Source: Oasisia sp. SBJ-2009 | Lineage: Eukaryota > Annelida > Polychaeta > Sabellida > Siboglinidae | Direction of reading: 5' to 3' | Length of the DNA stretch: 64,000 nt | NCBI GenBank assembly: GCA_964017155.1 | Contig: OZ024866.1 | Span: 22,862,582-22,926,581 of the forward strand | In this document: positions 59,939 through 64,000 of the stretch, piece after piece | Layout of the letters: each line of letters begins with the position of its first letter | How positions within the stretch are numbered: position 1 is the stretch's first letter | Program-made: the position numbers and the translations under genes | The notes under the pieces: generated by a model | The model's database searches: none | The model's input: only the letters and a program-made list of their open reading frames with translations | What the model was told of the DNA's origin: nothing

Positions 59939-62769
59939 CTGAATCTGCTGGTATATTGCTGAGTCTGGGGGGTATTTGCTGAGGCTGGTGGGTATTTGAT
60001 GAGTCTGCTGGGTATTTGCTGAGTCTGCTGGGTATTTGATGAGTCTGCTAGGTATTTGATGAGTCTGCTGGGTATTTGATGAGTCTGCTAGGTATTTGAT
60101 GAGTCTGCTGGGTATTTGATGAGTCTGCTGGGTATGTGCTGAGTCTGCTGGGTATTTGCTGAATCTGCTGGTATATTGCTGAGTCTGCTGGGTATTTGCT
60201 GAGTCTGCTGGGTATTTGATGAGTCTGCTGGGTATTTGACGAGTCTGCTGGGTATTTGCTGAGTCTACTGGTATATTGCTGAGTCTGCTGGTATTTGCTG
60301 AGTCTGCTGGGTATTTGCTGAGTCTACTGGTATATTGCTGAGTCTGCTGGGTATTTACTGAGTCTGCTGGGTATTTGCTGAGTCTGCTGGTATTTGTTGA
60401 GTCTGCTGGGTATTTACTGAGTCTGCTGGGTATTTGCTGAATCTGCTGGTATATTGCTGAATCTGGTGGGTATTTGTTGAGTCTGCTGGTATTTGCTGAG
60501 TCTGCTGGGTATTTGCTGAGTCTGCTGGTATTTGCTGAGTCTGCTGGGTATTTACTGAGTCTGCTGGGTATTTGCTGAGTCTGCTGGTATTTGCTCAGTC
60601 TGCTGGTATATTGCTTAGTCTGGTGGGTATTTGTTGAGGCTGCTGGTATTTGCTGAGTCTGCTGGGTATTTGCTGAGTCTACTGGTATATTGCTGAGTCT
60701 GCTGGGTATTTGATGAGTCTGCTGGGCATTTGATGAGTCTGCTGGGCATTTGATGAGTCTGCTGGTATATTGCTGAGTCAGCTGGGTATTTGCTGAGTCT
60801 GCTGGTATTTGCTGAGTCTGATGGGTATTTGCTGAGTCTGTTGGGTATTTGCTGAGTCTGCTGGTATATTGCTGAGTCTGCTGGGTATTTGCTGAGTCTG
60901 CTGGGTATTTGCTGAGTCTGCTTGGTATTTGATGAGTCTGCTGGGTATTTGCTGAGTCTGCTGGATATTTGCTGAGTCTACTGGTATATTGCTGAGTCTG
61001 CTGGGTATTTGCTGAGTCTGTTGGGTATATGATGAGTCTGCTGGGAATTTGATGAGCCTGCTGGGTATTTGATGAGTCTGCTGTGTATTTGCTGAGTCTG
61101 CTGGGTATTTGCTGTGGTTTTGACAACCAGTTTGGTTCATACGTTAATTAGACACATTATCACAATCACACAAGCGTTGTGAACTCTCCCGTGTGGAGGT
61201 GAGTAACCCTGCCATGTTTCCTGTCAGGACGGCCTCTCTCTCCGACCATCTCTCACAGTCCACCCCGACCTGTTCCGCTCGCTCGCGTGGACGTCAGCGT
61301 CAGGTGACGGGTCGGCTTGGTGACACGAAGACACGACACAAGTCACCGGGACAGTCGCCCGGCCGTAGGCTTGACCAGAGTCCATGTGATGACCACCGTG
61401 GGTTTGACATGAAGATGCTGAGACAGAGACTGGTGACGATGGAGAGGAAACTGGACCACTACCATCAGCTCCTTCGTGTCAAGGTACAGTTTCTGTTATA
61501 CTGGTATGGCTGGAGTGTATTGTTTTATTTATCATGGACATCTTTTGAAAATCAACCTTGTTCGTGTACTTGTCTCAGTCTGTGGTGTGGTTTGCGCCAA
61601 TGTTTTTTTGTGATGTGGACTGTCATTACGTTGTGTGGAATGTATAGCTGTCATGTGGACTGTGTCAATGCAACATGTGGATGGTGTCACTGTCGTGTAT
61701 TATGTATAGATATGCCATGTGGATTTTGTCTGTGTTTTGGGAGGGTGTTGGAAATGTAATGTGAACCATGTCACAATGCTATTGGACTGTGTCACTGACA
61801 TGTGGATTGTATCACTATGTAATGTGGTTTGTAAAAAAATGTAGTTCTTATGTAGTACAGTATCCAGTCCTGACGAAAGGATTACACTTTACTTTTCTGG
61901 CAAACTATGTCATGTGGATTGCGTCACTATGTCAACTAGATTGTGTCATGTGGGCTGTCACTGTGTCATTTATACTGAGTCATTTTACTGTGCTGATCGA
62001 AACACTATGACATGCTACTTACATCACTATGTCTAGCCTCGGTTACCCAGACTCCGTGAGGTGGCAGCACTTTTAAGCCCCCTCAACTCCGCCTGGGACA
62101 GTATATGGGCTTAAGTTTCTACATCCGGGCAGCCTTACCCCAGATTAGGGTAGAGACGCTGATTGGCTCTCAGGCCAACTATGAAATAAAAATTCAAATA
62201 ACGATATACTTTTACAAGATAATAATATCATATGAAAAGTATTCACCATTGAACTTATATTAACACAAAAGTAAGTAAAAATTCAAAATTCAAAATCCGT
62301 GAGGTGGCAGCATTGTCTAGCTCGACACGGATAGCATACAAATTAAATAAGGAAATCTTTTGATCTAATAATGCTGTATTATAAAAACTATTAAAAATTT
62401 AACTTATATTAACACAAAATAAATAGAAATACAAATTTGCAGTTGTTTATAAAAAATATATATTACGGCAGTGACCGTGAGGTGGCAGCATTTTATAGAT
62501 CACGGCTGCTACCCAAACAAAAGCCGTTAATGTAGCCAGACTGTGTTCTCGGCGTAGTTCCGCAGCCTATGTCATGCTAACTACATCACTTGCATGCATT
62601 TGACCAATACATCACATGTCACTCTGTCAAATGTAATGTGTCACTAGGATGACGAGTTGAAAGAGCTGAAGGTGGCCCACAATCGTCGACTGGAGCGTCT
62701 CCGTTCCGTTGTCACCAACTACAAACTGGTGAAGAAACAACTACGCATTGTGGAGGAGGAGTGTTACGG
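47331..62769 (+). CDS. CNTLN: Centlein, centrosomal coiled-coil protein, N-terminal part
   Basis: Centlein is a long coiled-coil protein of the centriole, known in vertebrates as a link between C-Nap1 and Cep68 in centrosome cohesion. Fifteen exons (47331-47358, 48583-48650, 49792-49880, 50506-50634, 51036-51120, 52071-52137, 53193-53296, 53590-53646, 56074-56171, 57682-57791, 58040-58092, 58600-58662, 59274-59383, 61228-61483, 62648-62769) have GT-AG borders and matching phases, giving about 480 codons. The best family markers are ADKEFVWSLWKRLQV, LVRKELSDL, QQADLIRQLQ, LKNQEE and TNYKLVKKQL, in the order seen in human centlein (about 1,400 residues). Nearly all of it is heptad-like and rich in Glu, Lys, Gln and Leu. 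The ATG at 47331 has an in-frame TGA 24 bases upstream. The gene runs off the right edge, so roughly the C-terminal half or more is missing. Confidence 0.92.
47359..48582 (+). other. CNTLN: Centlein intron 1
   Basis: A 1.2-kb phase-1 intron. CpG declines from left to right, marking the edge of the promoter region. No repeat was recognised. Confidence 0.8.
48583..48650 (+). CDS. CNTLN: Centlein exon 2
   Basis: The exon is 68 bp. The acceptor is TTCCAACAG and the donor GTAATT. It encodes AAEFMRLKAEIGALNEQL and ends with CR in phase 0, leading straight into the conserved ADKEFVW block of exon 3. Confidence 0.85.
48651..49791 (+). other. CNTLN: Centlein intron 2
   Basis: A 1.1-kb AT-rich intron. 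Its 3' end is a (TTG)n(TTA)n microsatellite that forms the polypyrimidine tract before TTGCAG. Confidence 0.8.
49792..49880 (+). CDS. CNTLN: Centlein exon 3, the most conserved block
   Basis: The exon is 89 bp. The acceptor is a TTG/TTA microsatellite ending TTGCAG and the donor is GTAAGC. It encodes ADKEFVWSLWKRLQVASPEI and then TQAISLVIQ, ending with two bases of an Arg codon. The DKEFVWSLWKRLQV motif is the clearest centlein marker in the window. Confidence 0.95.
50138..50435 (-). mobile_element. tRNA-derived SINE, near full length
   Basis: Read on the minus strand it starts TTGCTCAGGGGTAGAGCTTC. It then has a decayed B box (GAGTTGAATCC), GGCAAGATTTTCACTCTAC, CTCAGCTCTATAAATGAG and a GACAATGGTGGATATTTG block. 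It ends with GGCAGGGAAGTAAAGTG and GTCCTGAGGACTGAATTTAC. The length is about 298 bp. It lies in the intron just before exon 4 and is the reference copy for the other SINE fragments. Confidence 0.8.
50506..50634 (+). CDS. CNTLN: Centlein exon 4
   Basis: The exon is 129 bp. It encodes EHDKSECRNREVLEVLQSKD and further coiled coil ending QLARR, with split Arg codons at both borders. The donor reads CAG/GTGTGTG and runs directly into a GT microsatellite. Confidence 0.92.
50635..50712. repeat. GT microsatellite starting at the exon 4 donor
   Basis: GTGTGTGTTTGTGTGTGAG and then a long GT run begin at the first base of the intron, so the donor itself is part of the microsatellite. Confidence 0.92.
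51036..51120 (+). CDS. CNTLN: Centlein exon 5
   Basis: The exon is 85 bp. The acceptor is CACTTTCAG and the donor AAG/GTAACC. It encodes TAELEEERDKLLASNYDLQ and HMQKMLQDK and ends in phase 0. Confidence 0.9.
51121..52070 (+). other. CNTLN: Centlein intron 5
   Basis: A 950-bp AT-rich intron with a degenerate SINE at about 51612-51790. Nothing else was seen. Confidence 0.8.
51612..51790 (+). mobile_element. Degenerate tRNA-derived SINE
   Basis: GTAGCACAGTGGCTAGAGCA resembles a pol III A box. It is followed by GAGAAACCGTGGTTGTG in the B-box position and TTGGGCAAGTTCATTC, shared with the other SINE copies. It is much decayed. Confidence 0.55.
52071..52137 (+). CDS. CNTLN: Centlein exon 6
   Basis: The exon is 67 bp. 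The acceptor is ATTTTACAG. It encodes LDSEERNSASRLAVRDLDK and ANL, leaving one base. The donor GTAGGG is weak but in phase with exon 7. Confidence 0.85.
52138..53192 (+). other. CNTLN: Centlein intron 6
   Basis: A 1.05-kb AT-rich intron without recognised repeats. Confidence 0.75.
53193..53296 (+). CDS. CNTLN: Centlein exon 7
   Basis: The exon is 104 bp. The acceptor is TTGTTGTCAG and the donor AAG/GTCAGT. It encodes LKQQMSKLERELAMMKKENK and continues to LRSK, phase 0 at the end. This is a typical coiled-coil segment. Confidence 0.9.
53590..53646 (+). CDS. CNTLN: Centlein exon 8
   Basis: The exon is 57 bp, 19 codons, phase 0 at both ends. The acceptor is TGTCTGTAG and the donor GAG/GTGAGT. 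It encodes SLESDHVEVQHNYDHIMSE. The next exon is 2.4 kb away, across an intron filled with nested mobile elements. Confidence 0.85.
53820..53966 (-). mobile_element. SINE 3' half, left of a nested insertion
   Basis: The plus strand reads TTATACAGCGCAGTGTCCAG, GTCCTCAGG, CTGGCAGACCTGTTCAATC and ACACCATCTCAACTTCTTTG, the reverse of the SINE tail seen at 50138-50435. The SINE stops inside its body. The matching head resumes at about 55735 in the same orientation. Confidence 0.75.
53967..55734. mobile_element. Foldback-type element with long inverted arms, inserted in a SINE
   Basis: The left arm (about 54061-54445) and right arm (about 55288-55640) are inverted copies. Shared landmarks are TTTGCGGAACGCTTG, CACACATAGCTAAATATGGA, TGTGAAGGCATAAT and CGGATGTTTAAAAT. 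Each arm contains two diverged copies of a subrepeat around TGTACATTAATG. The middle of about 840 bp has no open frame of note. The 16-mer GACGCAACTAGGGTCT occurs directly repeated near both ends (54002 and 55663). CpG is normal here although the host intron is CpG-poor, suggesting a young insertion. Confidence 0.7.
55645..55703. repeat. Strong hairpin at the right end of the foldback element
   Basis: AGTCGCTGGAGGCGCTGAGAC is matched by its inverse GTCTCAGC...GCGCCTCTAGCGACT, with a nine-base loop and a few extra bases on the right side. The stem is about 20 bp. Confidence 0.8.
55735..55915 (-). mobile_element. SINE 5' half, right of the nested insertion
   Basis: On the minus strand it reads GTGGCTCAGGGGTAGAGCTT, a decayed B box, TTAAAACCCTGGGCAAG, TATAAATGAG and AGACAGTGGTGGATAT. 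It completes the SINE half at 53820-53966. Confidence 0.75.
56074..56171 (+). CDS. CNTLN: Centlein exon 9
   Basis: The exon is 98 bp. The acceptor is TTTTTTACAG and the donor CAG/GTAAAA. It encodes LSDAKKRLRQSEQKQKEATR and continues to RELELV plus two bases of Arg. The LVR-KEL junction with exon 10 matches human centlein. Confidence 0.9.
56380..56870 (+). mobile_element. Non-LTR retrotransposon (LINE) 3' end
   Basis: Near 56450 the plus strand encodes APRLWNNLPESP in one frame, then after a frameshift LKTHLFKAAFVNYL and a stop. This is the usual ending of reverse-transcriptase proteins of CR1/L2/Jockey-like LINEs. About 320 bp of AT-rich 3' UTR follows, ending CAGCGCTTTACAAATAA and an ATT-rich simple tail. 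Only the last fragment is present and it is broken. Confidence 0.7.
57205..57681. repeat. 21-bp minisatellite ending at the exon 10 acceptor
   Basis: There are about 20 copies of a 21-bp unit with core TTGTTGGTTCTAGGACTG (AATG and GCTGG variants). Each copy contains a T-rich tract and TTCTAG/GA. The true acceptor is TTGTTCTAG/GAAGG at the last copy. The open frames over it (MFVGSRT... type) are artefacts of the 21-bp period. Confidence 0.95.
57682..57791 (+). CDS. CNTLN: Centlein exon 10
   Basis: The exon is 110 bp. It encodes KELSDLWATHTQATDHTSQQ and then ADLIRQLQTLHKDTRQ, matching the human order KELQEL, QQAELIQQLQ. The acceptor TTGTTCTAG/GAAGG is the last of about 20 near-identical TTCTAG/GA sequences in the 21-bp array immediately upstream. 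The donor is GTACGA. Confidence 0.92.
57929..57957. repeat. Short telomere-like CCCTAA tract
   Basis: The tract reads CCCTAACCCTAATCCTAAA and continues TCTAACCC, about four degenerate copies of the animal telomere repeat. A similar short tract is at about 36139-36162. Confidence 0.6.
58040..58092 (+). CDS. CNTLN: Centlein exon 11
   Basis: The exon is 53 bp. The acceptor is TTTGTTGCAG and the donor GTGAGT. With the carried base it reads MLKNQEETFTMENAALQT, aligned to the human VLRNQED segment, and ends in phase 0. Confidence 0.9.
58600..58662 (+). CDS. CNTLN: Centlein exon 12
   Basis: The exon is 63 bp, 21 codons, phase 0 at both ends. The acceptor is CGTGTCAG and the donor CAG/GTTGGT. It encodes KLKKLEQTEADLRQEHVFYE plus Gln. 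Confidence 0.85.
59028..59100. repeat. TA microsatellite
   Basis: About 70 bp of alternating TA with one interruption. Confidence 0.95.
59274..59383 (+). CDS. CNTLN: Centlein exon 13
   Basis: The exon is 110 bp. The acceptor is CCGGTAG and the donor CAG/GTCAGT. It encodes KIQEQQDMIVDLRRKL followed by a Pro-rich tail containing PAVPPFGSY, as in the Pro-rich break of vertebrate centlein. An 11-bp GGTCAGT array follows the donor. Confidence 0.88.
59384..59700. repeat. 11-bp minisatellite starting at the exon 13 donor
   Basis: There are about 26 copies of a GTGGGTGGTCA unit (GGTCAGTAAGT and GGTCTGTGGGT variants). Degenerate copies begin directly after the true donor CAG/GTCAGT. Most copies contain GGTCAGT, a 5' splice-site match. 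Confidence 0.92.
59883..59935. repeat. TA microsatellite
   Basis: About 50 bp of alternating TA, directly before the 20-bp minisatellite. Confidence 0.95.
59936..61115. repeat. 20-bp minisatellite in centlein intron 13
   Basis: There are about 58 copies of a 20-bp unit containing GCTGAGTCTGCTGGGTATTT, with TTGATGAG and GGTATATTGC variants that alternate in higher-order blocks. A minus-strand open frame of about 414 codons runs through it, because the unit rarely makes a stop in that direction. It has no start context or flanking gene structure. Confidence 0.93.
61228..61483 (+). CDS. CNTLN: Centlein exon 14
   Basis: The exon is 256 bp. The acceptor is TTTCCTGTCAG and the donor AAG/GTACAG. 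It encodes a Ser/Arg-rich, probably disordered stretch starting TASLSDHLSQ, with KSPGQSPGRR in the middle, then a coiled coil MLRQRLVTMERKLDHYHQLL ending in phase 0. The human protein has a similar Ser/Pro-rich spacer before the next coil. Confidence 0.88.
61600..62035. repeat. Degenerate ATGTGGA-TGTGTCA repeats
   Basis: Diverged copies of about 20-25 bp such as CATGTGGACTGTGTCA recur through this part of intron 14 and resume after 62555. A SINE tail fragment is embedded at about 61838-61905 (CCAGTCCTGACGAAAGGATT). Confidence 0.55.
62034..62556. mobile_element. Unclassified insertion with three CGTGAGGTGGCAGCA copies
   Basis: CCGTGAGGTGGCAGCA occurs at about 62054, 62296 and 62470, and CTTATATTAACACAAAA occurs twice between. 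The insert interrupts the ATGTGGA repeats. It is flanked by TATGTC on both sides (62028-62033 and 62558-62563), a likely 6-bp target duplication. The ends TAGCCTCGGTTAC and GTAGTTCCGCAGCC are weakly inverted. No protein is encoded. Confidence 0.55.
62648..62769 (+). CDS. CNTLN: Centlein exon 15, last exon in the window
   Basis: The exon starts after CACTAG with DDELKELKVAHNRRLERLRS and continues to VTNYKLVKKQLRIVEEECYG. This fits the human segment ending TNYRAVKEQLKQWEEG. The donor is either GG/GTGGGT at 62770 or GTCATT at 62774. The last bases of the exon and the donor are copied in the 53-bp array that fills the rest of the window. Confidence 0.88.
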
Positions 62770-64000
62770 GTGGGTCATTGCTTCCTCCTGTAGTCTCAGT
62801 TAGTTGTGGAGGAGTGTTACGGGTGGGTCATTGCTTCCTCCTGTAGTCTCAGTTAGTTGTGGAGGAGTGTTACGGGTGGGTCATTGCTTCCTCCTGTAGT
62901 CTCAGTTAGTTGTGGAGGAGTGTTACGGGTGGGTCATTGCTTCCTCCTGTAGTCTCAGTTAGTTGTGGAGGAGTGTTACGGGTGGGTCACTGCTTCCTCC
63001 TGTAGTCTCAGTTAGTTGTGGAGGAGTGTTACGGGTGGGTCATTGCTTCCTCCTGTAGTCTCAGTTAGTTGTGGAGGAGTGTTACGGGTGGGTCATTGCT
63101 TCCTCCTGTAGTCTCAGTTAGTTGTGGAGGAGTGTTACGGGTGGGTCATTGCTTCCTCCTGTAGTCTCAGTTAGTTGTGGAGGAGTGTTACGGGTGGGTC
63201 ATTGCTTCCTCCTGTAGTCCCAGTTAGTTATGGAGGAGTGTTACGGGTGGGTCATTGCTTCCTCCTGTAGTCTCAGTTAGTTGTGGAGGAGTGTTACGGG
63301 TGGGTCATTGCTTCCTCCTGTAGTCTCAGTTAGTTGTGGAGGAGTGTTACGGGTGGGTCATTGCTTCCTCCTGTAGTCTCAGTTAGTTGTGGAGGAGTGT
63401 TACGGGTGGGTCACTGCTTCCTCCTGTAGTCTCAGTTAGTTGTGGAGGAGTGTTACGGGTGGGTCATTGCTTCCTCCTGTAGTCTCAGTTAGTTGTGGAG
63501 GAGTGTTACGGGTGGGTCATTGCTTCCTCCTGTAGTCTCAGTTAGTTGTGGAGGAGTGTTACGGGTGGGTCATTGCTTCCTCCTGTAGTCTCAGTTAGTT
63601 GTGTAGGAGTGTTACGGGTGGGTCATTGCTTCCTCCTGTAGTCTCAGTTAGTTGTGGAGGAGTGTTACGGGTGGGTCATTGCTTCCTCCTGTAGTCTCTG
63701 TTAGTTGTGGATGAGTGTTACGGGTGGGTCACTGCTTCCTCCTGTAGTCTCTGTTAGTTGTGTAGGAGTGTTACGGGTGGGTCATTGCTTCCTCCTGTAG
63801 TCCCAGTTAGTTGTAGAGGAGTGTTACGGGTGGGTCATTGCTTCCTCCTGTAGTCTCAGTTAGTTGTGGAGGAGTGTTACGGGTGGGTCATTGCTTCCTC
63901 CTGTAGTCTCAGTTAGTTGTGGAGGAGTGTTACGGGTGGGTCATTGCTTCCTCCTGTAGTCTCAGTTAGTTGTGGAGGAGTGTTACGGGTGGGTCATTGC
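62748..64000. repeat. 53-bp minisatellite copying the exon 15 end and donor
   Basis: There are about 23 copies, running past the window edge. Each 53-bp unit contains GTGGAGGAGTGTTACGG/GTGGGT, almost the last 20 bases of exon 15 plus its donor (the exon has one extra GAG). Each also has a pyrimidine tract TTGCTTCCTCCTGTAG that looks like an acceptor. Copies are over 95 percent alike by eye. Confidence 0.95.

Noticed and set aside
62748..64000. CRISPR-like array from regularly spaced repeats
   Set aside because: The units are head-to-tail with no unique spacers, and the DNA is eukaryotic.

Overview
The window is eukaryotic nuclear DNA from an invertebrate animal. It shows short exons with GT-AG introns, many micro- and minisatellites, tRNA-derived SINEs, a LINE 3' end and several MITE-like elements. 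There is no operon structure. The host cannot be named from this sequence alone. A marine lophotrochozoan such as a mollusc would fit the gene set and repeat style, but that is a guess.

Two genes were rebuilt exon by exon from splice sites, reading phase and similarity to known families. On the minus strand lies a basonuclin (BNC1/BNC2 family) zinc-finger gene. Its coding exons are 32931-32829, 18447-18209, 13508-11820 and 11269-10214, with a weaker candidate first coding exon at 44882-44859. The exons join in frame to about 1,030 residues, with three pairs of C2H2 fingers. On the plus strand, from 47331 to beyond the right edge, lies the N-terminal part of a centlein (CNTLN) centrosomal coiled-coil gene. 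Fifteen coding exons were found, about 480 codons. The two genes are head to head, the same arrangement as BNC2 and CNTLN on human 9p. This looks like an old conserved gene pair.

Layout: 1-10.2 kb is the 3' flank of basonuclin, with minisatellites, a (GGGC)/(GGAC) array, a compound tetranucleotide block and two CpG-dense patches. 10.2-13.5 kb holds the two large basonuclin exons. 13.5-44.9 kb is mostly basonuclin intron: CpG-poor, TGTCA/TGACA-rich, with a few patches that keep CpG (the clearest at about 20.9-21.7 kb), a 17-bp CCAAT-containing minisatellite and two MITEs. 46.0-47.3 kb is a CpG-normal stretch between the two starts and the likely shared promoter region. 47.3-64 kb is centlein, whose introns carry SINEs, a nested inverted-repeat element, a LINE tail and five large tandem arrays.

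The most unusual pattern is in centlein. Tandem repeats repeatedly begin or end exactly at splice sites, and their units copy the splice-site sequence: a 21-bp array before exon 10, an 11-bp array after exon 13, a 53-bp array after exon 15 that duplicates the exon end, and a GT run after exon 4. No tRNA, rRNA or CRISPR locus was found. All positions were read by eye.
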